From the IMG/VR virus record IMGVR_UViG_3300042519_001902, positions 1 to 64,000 of that record: 64,000 nucleotides of DNA. One strand, given 5' to 3'. This document shows positions 30,979-39,284 of this stretch, piece after piece. The notes under the pieces were generated by a model, which was not told the DNA's origin, searched no databases, and was given only the letters and a program-made list of their open reading frames with translations. Numbering within the stretch: position 1 is the first letter of the stretch; every line of letters starts with the position of its first letter. The position numbers were made by a program, and so were the translations under genes. The DNA comes from a virus.

Positions 30979-31436
30979 AGCTGGTCCAAACCCCACGCCA
31001 TGATGTGCAGCGCGTCGGCGACGTTGTCGTCCGGCACATGCATCGTGGGGTACTTTTTTCTGGCGACGGCAACCATCAGCTCTTTCGAGGCCCGATGCGT
31101 ACCCGTCGCGTGTTTCTTTAAGGTGATTACGGGAACGGCCATGTAGGTGACACCAACCTCGTCGCAGCATTTCATGAGAATCGCTGAGCACGCTCCGAGG
31201 ACTTGGGCCGCTTGCACGCCGGCATGAGCGCGATGCTCCTCAAACACGACCAAGGCAGGCCGATGCGTTTGAAGCAGCTCGCGGATTCCTTTTTCAAAGC
31301 GCAGGAACCTCGCGCCGAGTGAGTCGAATCGCCGTGGACTGACGACGATCAAGCCACACGCCACCGGACCGTCGGAAGTACCGACCGCCCAGCCCGTGTT
31401 TTGGAAAGCCTGATCGAACGCCAGTACGGTTTTCAT
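30975..31436 (-). CDS. RuvC-like Holliday junction resolvase
   Basis: 153 residues with the RuvC/RNase H-fold acidic residues: Asp8 (LAFDQAFQNTGWA), Glu66 or Glu67 (VVFEEHRA) and Asp136/137 with Asp141 (PDDNVADALHI). A Lys-rich KKHATGTHRASKE segment precedes the last motif, as in RuvC. Cleaves branched DNA before packaging. Start overlaps the previous stop by one base (TGATG). Confidence 0.85.
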   Translation of the reverse strand: MKTVLAFDQAFQNTGWAVGTSDGPVACGLIVVSPRRFDSLGARFLRFEKGIRELLQTHRPALVVFEEHRAHAGVQAAQVLGACSAILMKCCDEVGVTYMAVPVITLKKHATGTHRASKELMVAVARKKYPTMHVPDDNVADALHIMAWGLDQL

Positions 31437-31627
31437 CAGTTTAGGTCGAACTGACTTTGCTCGGACTCGTCCGCGAGGATCTCGGCGGTGCGTTCCTGAG
31501 TGACGACGTCCACGTACTTCCAGCCCTCGCTCTCGCGCAGGACGAGGTCGTCGATGGTTGTCGGAGTGGACGGACTCGTCTTGTCCATGAGGTTGTCGAT
31601 GAGGTCTCTGACTTGTTCTAGCGTCAT
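31436..31627 (-). CDS. Small acidic hypothetical protein
   Basis: 63 residues: MTLEQVRDLIDNLMDKTSPS at the start, acidic C-terminus (ADESEQSQFDLN). No family recognised. One-base overlap with the resolvase gene supports it. Confidence 0.55.
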   Translation of the reverse strand: MTLEQVRDLIDNLMDKTSPSTPTTIDDLVLRESEGWKYVDVVTQERTAEILADESEQSQFDLN

Positions 31628-31669
31628 ATTTTTGTTGGGTTGATGGGTGAGTTATGTTGCAAGATGTTA

Positions 31670-31906
31670 TTAGTTGTTATCACGGCTCATGAGTTGGATG
31701 AGTCGGTGCTTCTGAATCTCAAGCAGAGCGATGGTCTGAGAGATCGTCAGGCCGGAGACGCGCATCTCGGTGGCGAACTTTCCGTCGCGGTTGAGGTGGA
31801 TGAGGGTGAGCGATGCGTCCGCATCGATCTCGTCGGCTAAGTTCGCGGCTTCTCGGAGGCAGTCGCCGGGGCTCCAGTCCATCGGGTTCTTATCTTGCAT
31901 TTTCAT
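31670..31906 (-). CDS. Hypothetical protein
   Basis: 78 residues, amphipathic: PGDCLREAANLADEIDADAS, TEMRVSGLTISQTIALLEIQ. No family recognised. Its ATG overlaps the DNA polymerase stop (31903-31906). Its end contains a GTTGTTATC motif copy. Confidence 0.55.
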   Translation of the reverse strand: MKMQDKNPMDWSPGDCLREAANLADEIDADASLTLIHLNRDGKFATEMRVSGLTISQTIALLEIQKHRLIQLMSRDNN

Positions 31907-34005
31907 TTTTTGTAGAATGTTGAGGTTTCGGTTTCAGCCGCGAGCGGGAGACCAGGTGCCCACGAAGGAGTCGTGGACATGACCCGCTCGATGATCTTGG
32001 CGTCGAATCCCACGGGAACTTCGCAGATTACTTCGTCGTAGACGTCGAGGACCACGGGGATACCCCGGTCATCCAGCGTGAGCTGGAATGTACAGAAGAT
32101 CTGGCGGGCGAATGCTTGGACGGCGTTCTCCAGAATCTTGCCGCCGTAGAAATACTTGAACGGCCCACCGCGCTCGACTTGGGCTACGATGTTGCCCTCA
32201 CGAATCTGAGGAGCGAAGTACTTCAGCTCTCTTCCATCCGGGAGTTCGACTGAGTGATAACATCCTGCGGTGGTTGCCGAGTTCTTCAGTTCTGTATCTA
32301 GGTGTCGCCACAGCTTCACCAACGTGTGCTTCTTGGCCTCGCGGAACTGCTCGACCTGCTTCCACGCCTCGATGCGGATGCGCTGACCCTTGAGGTCGAG
32401 GGCTTGGAAGGTCTTCAGGGCCGGGATCTGCTTGGTCGCTTCGAGGTAACCCTCGTAGGTTGCCCGGTCGTCGGCGGTGAATTCTTTGTCGAAGATCGCG
32501 TCGAAGTCTTCGTCGTCGATGTACAGGCGAGCCATCTCGATGAACTTCTGGTGACCCGCTTGGAATCCGAGGGCGAGCTCCCGGGCCTTCGCCAGCGCGT
32601 ACTTCTGCGGATCCGACTTCTTGAGCGAGATCGGTTTCCCGTTCGCGTCGAACTTGGGCTTCACCCCCATCAGCGAAATGGCGTGGGCGTCGTAGACGGA
32701 GATGCCCTCCCGGATGAGGGCGAGCGTCTGCTTGTCACCGGCCAACCAGTTCGTGATCCGAGCCTCAATTTGAGCCGCGTCCGCGATCACGAAGACGTGA
32801 CCCTCCTCGGGGATGATCTTCGAGCGGAGGTCGACGAGGTGAGCGACGCCCGGCGGGAGGGCTCCCGCGTTGGCCTTACGGTACGCGGCGATCTCCTTCA
32901 TCTCCTTCTTCCGGTGAACGACGGAGAGGTCGCTGCGCAGGTAGAACGGATCTCTCGGCATGTTGAGTAGATTGGCCCCGCCACGCTCGCCCCCTTTGTC
33001 GGTACCCGAGGTGCGCCCAGTGTGCGTGCCGAGGTAGCTGACGGAGAATTCAAAGCGTCCGTCATCTTTGATCCGGTCGTAGATCGTCTGGTACTTCTTG
33101 AGAATCGCGTTCATGCGACGGTAGTCGCGCATGGCTCCGACGAACGGGAACCGCTCACCGAACTCGTCTTCCCAGACGTGGACATCGGCATCGGCCATCG
33201 AGAGCGACTCCGGTACGCGGATACCGTGTTTGCGGCATTCCTTGGTACAGGCGCTCATGGAGAGCGGCTTCTCGTCTGGGTCGCTGTGCCACGGGATGCG
33301 GATGAGGGCAGAGTGGACGGCCTTTTCGAGGATGTTGATGTCTCGGTCCATCCCAGCGCGATCAGCGCGCAGGCCGCGCAAACCGCGATTGTCGATCAGG
33401 TCGGAGATGCGAATCTCATTCTGCGGCCAGCTCGCGATATTATCCATCCAGATGCGGAGGGTGAGGGAACAGTCATCGATGACGTACTGGTCCACGCGGG
33501 CTTGCAGCTCGGCTCCGTACTCTTCCCACGACCGGCTCTTCATGTCCTTGTCGCGGATGTCCTTCTTGTGAACGACGTGGTAGAGCTCAGCTACGGCCTT
33601 TGCCAACGACCGAGGGACGCGAATCCAAGCGCACAGGTTGGCGCTGTTACCCCAGTAGGGTGGGTGCCAAGCGGGAACGAGTCCCTTATCTTGGAGGCTA
33701 GAGTGGACGGACCAGTCGAACGGACGGTTGTGGGAGACCCAGACGTGGTTCTTGATTTGATCCCAAGGCGCGTCCTCTGGGAAGCCCTTCCATTGGAAGC
33801 CGTCGTTGGTGACGATACCCACGCGGTAGGCGCGAAATTTTGGATGATGGCAGTAGTGCCAGTAGCTCATCTTCGCCACGGAGTACTCGGCATCGTAGTA
33901 CGTCTCGTAATCTACGACTGCGACGAGCTCGGTCAGAGACGGCAGGGTGTAAGGTGGTTTCATGATGGGTGGAAAAGAAGGTGGCTTTTGATATCCCGGA
34001 GCCAC
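31903..34005 (-). CDS. Family A DNA polymerase with 3'-5' exonuclease
   Basis: 700 residues from this ATG; Met15 (33963) is an alternative, but the upstream start leaves the bipartite element 21 nt away, in line with other genes. Exonuclease motif I VVDYET (Asp32, Glu34). Polymerase motif A ADAAQIEAR (about 405), motif B-like ALAKARELALGFQAG, motif C VYDEVICEV with Tyr in place of the usual His. THTGRTSG precedes motif A. It replicates the phage DNA with the adjoining primase-helicase. The YDE variant also occurs in other phage polymerases, so it is probably active. Confidence 0.9.
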   Translation of the reverse strand: MAPGYQKPPSFPPIMKPPYTLPSLTELVAVVDYETYYDAEYSVAKMSYWHYCHHPKFRAYRVGIVTNDGFQWKGFPEDAPWDQIKNHVWVSHNRPFDWSVHSSLQDKGLVPAWHPPYWGNSANLCAWIRVPRSLAKAVAELYHVVHKKDIRDKDMKSRSWEEYGAELQARVDQYVIDDCSLTLRIWMDNIASWPQNEIRISDLIDNRGLRGLRADRAGMDRDINILEKAVHSALIRIPWHSDPDEKPLSMSACTKECRKHGIRVPESLSMADADVHVWEDEFGERFPFVGAMRDYRRMNAILKKYQTIYDRIKDDGRFEFSVSYLGTHTGRTSGTDKGGERGGANLLNMPRDPFYLRSDLSVVHRKKEMKEIAAYRKANAGALPPGVAHLVDLRSKIIPEEGHVFVIADAAQIEARITNWLAGDKQTLALIREGISVYDAHAISLMGVKPKFDANGKPISLKKSDPQKYALAKARELALGFQAGHQKFIEMARLYIDDEDFDAIFDKEFTADDRATYEGYLEATKQIPALKTFQALDLKGQRIRIEAWKQVEQFREAKKHTLVKLWRHLDTELKNSATTAGCYHSVELPDGRELKYFAPQIREGNIVAQVERGGPFKYFYGGKILENAVQAFARQIFCTFQLTLDDRGIPVVLDVYDEVICEVPVGFDAKIIERVMSTTPSWAPGLPLAAETETSTFYKK

Positions 34006-34026
34006 CGAACCGGGCTTTTCCTCATG

Positions 34027-34051
34027 TTGTCATCCGAACCCATCGGATAAC
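34027..34051 (-). promoter_or_regulatory. Bipartite element upstream of DNA polymerase
   Basis: Minus strand GTTATCCGATG-N7-ATGACAA, ending 21 nt before the ATG at 34005. Ten of 11 bases of the first half match the consensus. A further TTGTTAAC lies just upstream. Confidence 0.6.
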
Positions 34052-34067
34052 AAAGTTAACAAACAGC

Positions 34068-34790
34068 TCAGAGGCTGTGGATTTCGGCTGCGGCCTCCTG
34101 GGTGTGCCGCCCGATCAGACGAACTTTCGGCACCCAGACCATGTTGACGCCGAATTTCTCGCGGGAGGCGCAGACCTCGAAGATCCCGTGGTGCATACCC
34201 TCACGCAGATTGTACGACGCCGCCGTGATGAACGACTGAGCCGCCGAGTAGGAGGTGCCTTTGAGGGTCAGGCGCGCCGCCGTGCCAGGCTCGCCCGCGA
34301 TGGTAGCCCAAGCGGGGTTCTTCTCTTTGGTGCCACGGATGTAGACTTCGCAGTCAACGACCCGCTCGAAGATGCCGGCACCGGGGATCTTGTCCCACGA
34401 CATGGCGAGGCCAGCCGCACGGGCTTCTTTCTCGGTGTCGAAACGACGCGGGAGGGTCTCGCTACCGTACGGCAGCTTCTCTTGGAAGTATTTCCGCATC
34501 CGGCGAACGGTGACGCGGATCGGGTTGTTCTGGTCCCCGATGACTTCCTCCTTGTTGTAGATGAACTGACCGGGGGTGAACTTCGTCGAGAGCGGTCCGA
34601 CCGCTTGGCAAAGGTTCAGGGATGGGATGCGGATATCGCTGCGATCAAAGTCGCCGACCATGTCTTCGTTATTGAAGAAACGGTCATCGACGGTGACGAG
34701 GGCTTCGGCTTCGGGGCTGACGGTGGCGACGGCGGTAACGAGGGTTTCCGCGTACTCTTTCTGGATGGTGTCTTTCAGTGATGTTTTCAT
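34068..34790 (-). CDS. Conserved phage protein, candidate ssDNA-binding protein
   Basis: 240 residues. Recognisable phage pattern: SDIRIPSLNLCQAVGPLSTK, TPGQFIYNKEEVIGD, RRMRKYFQEKLPYG, then FITAASYNLREGMHHGIFEV and KVRLIGRHT. I have seen this in phage replication modules without an assigned role. Its place between polymerase and recombination nuclease suggests single-stranded DNA binding; no OB-fold motif is visible, so that stays a guess. Confidence 0.6.
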   Translation of the reverse strand: MKTSLKDTIQKEYAETLVTAVATVSPEAEALVTVDDRFFNNEDMVGDFDRSDIRIPSLNLCQAVGPLSTKFTPGQFIYNKEEVIGDQNNPIRVTVRRMRKYFQEKLPYGSETLPRRFDTEKEARAAGLAMSWDKIPGAGIFERVVDCEVYIRGTKEKNPAWATIAGEPGTAARLTLKGTSYSAAQSFITAASYNLREGMHHGIFEVCASREKFGVNMVWVPKVRLIGRHTQEAAAEIHSL

Positions 34791-34815
34791 GATGTTGGGA
34801 TGTCTGTTGGTTTAA

Positions 34816-34834
34816 GTTGTTATAAAATAACAAC
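34816..34834. promoter_or_regulatory. Perfect 8-bp palindrome GTTGTTAT-AAA-ATAACAAC
   Basis: Lies 25 bases before the start at 34790 and just after the stop of the nuclease gene. The most symmetrical copy of the GTTGTTA/TAACAAC motif; reads as an operator. Confidence 0.55.
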
Positions 34835-34841
34835 CAAAAGT

Positions 34842-35969
34842 TTACTCTTTGACGCGGCGCAGGTAGCGGGACGAATTGCCCTGCGTTAGGGCGTCGGCGT
34901 CGTGAAGTTCTTCCTCCACTTGGCCGATCAGTTTACTCTTCCCGCCCCTCGGGGCGGAGGAGCCGATCAGGGAGAGTGCCTTGCTCAGCGACAGCTCGGA
35001 GACCGACAGGAGCGCCCGGTCGTCGAGGTACTTTGAGAGGACGGGGAGAGCGAGACCGAGGTCTTTGACTTTACGCGCACCCTCGCGCTCGGCGATTTCG
35101 TAGAGGATCTTGCCGTTCTCGTCGTGGAGACCGCTGCCCGTGGAGAGCGCCATGTCGAGCGCGTGCTTCTTCACCGATTCCACGAACTTCTCCATGACCT
35201 TGGCGGCGTCGAAGAGACGAGCCATCTGCCCGGGCGAGGTGATGACCGAAGAGTGGACCTCCTCCATGATTTCGAGTGGGGCGTACTTCTTCGCGACCCC
35301 GAGAGCGAACTCGGTGACCTTGGGGCAGGTGACCTTACGCCCGCAGTACAGGCACCCCTGCGTCGTGGGTTTCAACATCGTGTGATCGAGGGACGTGTTG
35401 TAGTGCATCGCTCGCTCGATCACGGTGCGCACCGCGAGAGCGAGGCGGTCGTAGTCCCCCCGCGAGAAGCTGCACACGTCCGCCTCATCGCGTCGCGGCA
35501 GGAGAAAATGCACGTCTGCGGTCTCGGCTTCTGGGTAGAGGTCGAACGCACCGAGGAGGTACGAGTACCCCTGAAGGTTCTTCTCTGCCGGATCGACCGA
35601 GTGACGCCCGAACTTAAAGTCGACGACGTCGAGGTGCTTCTTGCCCTTCTTCACGCGGTAGATCACGCGATCCGACGTCCCGAAGCTCAGTCCACCGAGG
35701 ATGCTGAGGCGGACCTCTTTCAAAACAGCGGTGGCTCCTTTTTCGAGCGGGGCGACGTACTCGATGCAGGTGAGCACTGCGTCCTTCTGCTCGTCGGTCA
35801 GGCCGGTGACGTCGCCCGTCTCCGTGCGTTTGTGCAGCATCTCGCCTTCGTCGGCGGCGGTGGTGTCACTTGTCTTATCGTTGACCCATCCGGGGCAGAT
35901 GGCGCGGTCTTTGAGGCTGCTTGGTCCGTACGAGTGATGGGCTTCTGCTTTATGTGGAGTGGAGTTCAT
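34842..35969 (-). CDS. Cas4/RecB-like PD-(D/E)XK exonuclease with Fe-S cysteines
   Basis: 375 residues. Nuclease core: SDRVIYR (Asp100) and LDVVDFKFGR (Asp117, Lys119), then a motif IV-like QGYSYLLG. Cysteines C25, C206, C209 and C215 give the C-Xn-C-x2-C-x5-C set that holds an iron-sulphur cluster in Cas4 and AddB nucleases. Long for Cas4, close to the DUF2800-type phage exonucleases. Likely processes DNA ends in recombination beside the SNF2 helicase and resolvase. Confidence 0.8.
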   Translation of the reverse strand: MNSTPHKAEAHHSYGPSSLKDRAICPGWVNDKTSDTTAADEGEMLHKRTETGDVTGLTDEQKDAVLTCIEYVAPLEKGATAVLKEVRLSILGGLSFGTSDRVIYRVKKGKKHLDVVDFKFGRHSVDPAEKNLQGYSYLLGAFDLYPEAETADVHFLLPRRDEADVCSFSRGDYDRLALAVRTVIERAMHYNTSLDHTMLKPTTQGCLYCGRKVTCPKVTEFALGVAKKYAPLEIMEEVHSSVITSPGQMARLFDAAKVMEKFVESVKKHALDMALSTGSGLHDENGKILYEIAEREGARKVKDLGLALPVLSKYLDDRALLSVSELSLSKALSLIGSSAPRGGKSKLIGQVEEELHDADALTQGNSSRYLRRVKE

Positions 35970-35988
35970 TATTTTGTATTAAGAAAAG

Positions 35989-37356
35989 TTATTCGATCAC
36001 AACATCGCTGTCCAAAAGGGCGTCAATGTTTTGCACGCGGTTTTGCACGCGCTGCATGACCTGCTCTTCAACCGTGTCGGCGGCGAAGATGAGCTTCTGG
36101 GTTGAGTGTCCGCCGCCGAGACGGTGAGTGCGACCGAGCACCTGCTTGAGGTCGATGGCGGAGTACGGCGGCGAGATCAGGGCGACCCGAGGCACCTGCG
36201 TCACGGGGTCGTGGAGGGATAGCCCCGCGCCGCCCGCCCGGATATTCACGATCACGTAGGGTGCGGTGTTGTTTTGAAATGCCGTCACGACGTGGTGCCG
36301 GTCAAAATTGTTGAGCGACTTGCCTGAACCGTCGCCTCGGATGATGTGTTTGCAATCGAGGTACTCGCTCAGGATCTCGATGGTGGCGTCGAAATTGACG
36401 AAGATGGCGACTTGCTCACCGCGATCCGAGTGCATTTGAGCGATCTCGGCGATGGCGCGGGCTTTGAGTACCTCGGCTTCCTGCCGGCTGCGCATGATCT
36501 TGGTGATGGGCAGGACGTCTACCATGTCGTGGAACTCAGGATCGACGTCTTGGACGGCCTTGGCGTGATCAAGCTCACGTTGAGCCGCGATGACTTCTTG
36601 GTAGAGTCGGGTGATCTCATCGGCGTGCCCGGTGTCCACGGCCTCGCACAGGAGAAGCGAATCGGGGAACCCGGGGATGTCTTCGCGGCGGGTGCGCACG
36701 CCCCTCTTCGGGAAAACCTCATCTCTGATCTTCTCCATGGCCTCCTGCCCGAGTTTGGCTCGCGTACCGGGCTCCTCGTTGCGGTGGTCCTTTTGGTCAC
36801 CGACGAATTCCATGTGACCTAGGAAATTTTTGCGGCACCCGTGAGCGAACAGCCACCGGTAGTACCCACTGTCGTTAAACAGGCCGAGAATTAACCCGAT
36901 GGTGCGAGCCTCCAAGGGGGTTTGAAACGGTGTCGCCGAGAGCAGCAGGGTTTTGTACTTCCGGTGAGCGGTGGTAGCCAACTTCGAGGTGATCGAGGAC
37001 GCCCCACGCAGGGCTTGAGCTTCGTCGAAAATGAAGATCACTCGCGGCTCGGTAATCGTCCACTCGTAGCTTTTCTCGGTACGGTGCCCAAAGCTGAAGT
37101 TCTTGGAGCGGCACTGCTCGTAGTTCGTAATGAACAACGGGGTGACTCCAGCGACCTCACAGGCAGACCTCCACGACGGGATGATGGCTTTGCGCGTAAC
37201 AATCGCGGGGACTGCCCCGATTGCTTTGCACAGGCCAAGAGCCGTGAAGGTCTTGCCGGTCCCAGTATCGCTGCCGTCGATGGCTCCTCCGTTGTTGCGG
37301 AGAGCCTCAACCAGCCGAGCGATGTTGGCGACTTGGTGGTCTCGTAACGTCAGCAC
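35989..37356 (-). CDS. SNF2-type superfamily 2 helicase
   Basis: 455 residues, GTG start (cac on the plus strand at 37354-37356). Helicase motifs: I GSDTGTGKT (28-36), II FDEAQ (DEAQ 111-114), III LLLSATPF (about 137-144), V near NIRAGGAGLSLHDP and VI QVLGRTHRLGG. The DEAQ box and QVxGRxHRxGG fit the SNF2/DEXQ group common in phages. Translocates on DNA, likely in recombination-dependent replication. Four bases separate its start from the RHH gene's stop upstream. Confidence 0.85.
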   Translation of the reverse strand: MLTLRDHQVANIARLVEALRNNGGAIDGSDTGTGKTFTALGLCKAIGAVPAIVTRKAIIPSWRSACEVAGVTPLFITNYEQCRSKNFSFGHRTEKSYEWTITEPRVIFIFDEAQALRGASSITSKLATTAHRKYKTLLLSATPFQTPLEARTIGLILGLFNDSGYYRWLFAHGCRKNFLGHMEFVGDQKDHRNEEPGTRAKLGQEAMEKIRDEVFPKRGVRTRREDIPGFPDSLLLCEAVDTGHADEITRLYQEVIAAQRELDHAKAVQDVDPEFHDMVDVLPITKIMRSRQEAEVLKARAIAEIAQMHSDRGEQVAIFVNFDATIEILSEYLDCKHIIRGDGSGKSLNNFDRHHVVTAFQNNTAPYVIVNIRAGGAGLSLHDPVTQVPRVALISPPYSAIDLKQVLGRTHRLGGGHSTQKLIFAADTVEEQVMQRVQNRVQNIDALLDSDVVIE

Positions 37357-37359
37357 GAC

Positions 37360-37524
37360 TTATTCGGCTGAGTTCTGAAGGTGTTTCTTGACCAAGTCAT
37401 TCAAGACCCAGTTTACGGAGCGATCCAATTCGGCGGCTCGGGCTTTAACGTGGTTGAGTACGTCTTTGTGGAAACTGACGCTGCGGGTGATCCGCTTAAC
37501 ACGGGAGACGGGTTTCTTTTTCAT
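37360..37524 (-). CDS. Ribbon-helix-helix (Arc/CopG-like) regulator
   Basis: 54 residues, ATG at 37524, stop TAA at 37362. Basic tail MKKKPVSRVK, then RITRSVSFHKDVLNHVKARA (beta strand plus helix A) and ELDRSVNWVLNDLVKKHL (helix B), the RHH fold. First gene of the minus-strand arm, next to the divergent control region, so it is a good candidate repressor of one or both arms. Confidence 0.75.
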   Translation of the reverse strand: MKKKPVSRVKRITRSVSFHKDVLNHVKARAAELDRSVNWVLNDLVKKHLQNSAE

Positions 37525-37960
37525 TTCTGGTGGGTGTTTTTCTGGTGGGTGCTACGTCATCGGGTTTGTCCCGGTGATGTCTTATGACTGTGCATAAATT
37601 GTTAGTTAGTACCAGCTTTATCACTTAAATAGTTGCGGAATGTTACTAATTAACTAGACCTAGTTTGTCGCGAAGACGCGACATGACTGCGTTTACGAGG
37701 GGGAGAAGGGGTTTAAGTAGGCGGGGGTGCGACTAGTTGTTATCAGTAAAATTAACGGGGGGTATTACTGACTGACGTGAAACTCTCCGATGACTTTTTA
37801 TAAAAAGCGCGCACGTTCTATCCCCTATGAAAAAATAAAGATGCGGTTAGCGTCGTTTAGATGCCAATAGACGCTAATGGGCACGGGTTCGACGATTGTT
37901 GCCTCTAAACAACTTGATCCCGACCCGGCTCGGTGAGGGTTTGGGGTGGTGAAAACTCGC
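37525..37960. promoter_or_regulatory. Divergent control region between the two arms
   Basis: 436 bases without a gene. Inverted repeats: AACTAG-AC-CTAGTT (37652-37665) directly joined to TGTCGCG-AAGA-CGCGACA (37666-37683), CTTTTTATAAAAAG (37794-37807) and TTAGCGTC/GACGCTAA with a 15-nt loop (37847-37877). GTTGTTATC also occurs (37736-37744). It separates leftward early genes from rightward late genes, so early and late promoters and their operators should lie here. No confident -35/-10 pair was found. Confidence 0.6.
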
Positions 37961-38152
37961 ATGAAGAACAACACGACCCGGATTACCGTGACCGTCACCA
38001 AGGCGTTGCGCAAAAGGATGGAGGAGTGCATGGCTTTTCGGGGGCACCGCATCGTCTCTGAATTCATTGCGGTGTCTATCGCCGGGCGCTGCTGCGAGAT
38101 CGAGACGGCTCGGCTGAATGCCCAAAAAGCCCCCGGACTCAGCTCCCTCTAA
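37961..38152 (+). CDS. Ribbon-helix-helix protein
   Basis: 63 residues from ATG at 37961 (a GTG 15 bases upstream is possible). NTTRITVTVTKALRKRMEEC, then RGHRIVSEFIAVSIAGRCCE, matches the RHH pattern of strand, helix, turn, helix. First gene of the rightward arm, facing the RHH gene of the leftward arm across the control region. Confidence 0.65.
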   Translation: MKNNTTRITVTVTKALRKRMEECMAFRGHRIVSEFIAVSIAGRCCEIETARLNAQKAPGLSSL

Positions 38153-38299
38153 AATAAACTCCGTCTTGTTGTGTGAAAAAAAGTGTTGCTTGTTGTTACT
38201 TCTCCCACAGAGTGCAACAAAACGGTGACCTCTCAGTGCGAAGTTACCCCAGTGAAACACAGCCCAGAACAACCGCAGACAACACACACACACACACAC
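38153..38299 (+). promoter_or_regulatory. Leader with GTTGTTAC and CA-dinucleotide run
   Basis: 147 bases between RHH genes. Contains TGTTGCTTGTTGTTAC at about 38190-38205 and a (CA)9 run (38283-38300) that abuts the next ATG. No Shine-Dalgarno sequence. CA repeats can slip, which would change leader length. Confidence 0.45.
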
Positions 38300-38521
38300 A
38301 TGAGCAGAAACGTAATTGCCCGGTCCATATCATTCGATCCCCAGATATTCACCAAGATGGAAGAACGCCGCGCCCGGTTGCTGATGCAGCGGAGCGAGTA
38401 CATCTCCCGCTGTATCCTCGCCGACATGCGAAGCGGCGGGAATATGGCGATCCACGAGGACGGGGGTGTTCTGATCCCCGCCAAACCGAAGAAGGTAGCG
38501 AAGAAGAAAGTAGACAAGTAA
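38300..38521 (+). CDS. Ribbon-helix-helix protein
   Basis: 73 residues; the ATG lies at the end of the CA run, upstream reading-frame extension being only translated repeat. SRNVIARSISFDPQIFTKME, then RRARLLMQRSEYISRCILAD, is a clear RHH motif with a Lys-rich tail (AKPKKVAKKKVDK). Third RHH protein around the control region. Confidence 0.7.
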   Translation: MSRNVIARSISFDPQIFTKMEERRARLLMQRSEYISRCILADMRSGGNMAIHEDGGVLIPAKPKKVAKKKVDK

Positions 38522-38552
38522 CAACCGGTAACATAAGGTGCTGCTCCCACAC

Positions 38553-39284
38553 ATGGAGCAGCCACGACCGAACTTTCCGCCCACCCCGGAAGAAATCAGC
38601 TTTCTCGACGCCGCATTGGAACGGACCAACGGCGTCAGGGCACATGCCGCCCTCGCCCTAGGCTGGGATCCGCAAAAGGTCCACAACATCATCGGCACCA
38701 ACGCCCATCTGAGGGCCAAGTGGCTGAACAAAAATGCCGAGGCGGTGGCACCCGGTCTCGACACGGACCTGCACCGTCCTCCCGCGCTGGAGCCGTTCAG
38801 CCCCGGGGAGAAGAAGGTCGTCGACGCCCTCAATCGGGAAGACGCCTCCCTGCAAAAGGGTTGGAAGCGGCTAAATTTTAAACCCGAGGAGCGCAAGTTT
38901 CTCGCGGGACTCCAGGCCAGCTACGCTGGGAACCTGAAGAGCACGATGGACCTCGCCTACGGCGGGGCCGCTCACGCCAACACCCGGCTGCTCCTCGCGC
39001 TCGAAGACATTAAAGAGAAGCTGGAGGACATCAAAGCCAACCCTGACAACTACCGCCGGTCGTTTATGACCGAGCACGGTGAGCGGGAATCCAAGGGACC
39101 GGACGAATACTACGCCGAGTACTACAAGCTTTTCGTGCAGGTATCCGCCGAGCTGCGCAAAATGGGGGACAGTGTGACCAAAGCGAACGAACTCCGGCTT
39201 CGGATGGAGAAACTCCGCATGACGCACATGACCAAGGTCCGCTCTGAAGCGGGCTGGGATACCGCGAAGGCGCTGGAAGTCTGA
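38553..39284 (+). CDS. terS: Probable terminase small subunit
   Basis: 243 residues from ATG 38553 (a GTG at 38538 is possible). Recognised mainly by position, one base before the large subunit (TGATG), with a helix-turn-helix-like region early (LDAALERTNGVRAHAALALG) and long helices later (LLALEDIKEKLEDIKANPDN). Binds the packaging site and recruits the large subunit. An inverted repeat CTGCTCC-CACACAT-GGAGCAG places the start codon in a hairpin loop. Confidence 0.6.
   Translation: MEQPRPNFPPTPEEISFLDAALERTNGVRAHAALALGWDPQKVHNIIGTNAHLRAKWLNKNAEAVAPGLDTDLHRPPALEPFSPGEKKVVDALNREDASLQKGWKRLNFKPEERKFLAGLQASYAGNLKSTMDLAYGGAAHANTRLLLALEDIKEKLEDIKANPDNYRRSFMTEHGERESKGPDEYYAEYYKLFVQVSAELRKMGDSVTKANELRLRMEKLRMTHMTKVRSEAGWDTAKALEV

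Noticed and set aside
34842-35969. True CRISPR Cas4
   Set aside because: Has the Fe-S nuclease signature but stands in a phage recombination operon; length and context fit a phage exonuclease.
37766-37804. Sigma-70 promoter with TATAAA at 37799
   Set aside because: The hexamer is part of a symmetric palindrome and no good -35 lies at 16-18 bp.
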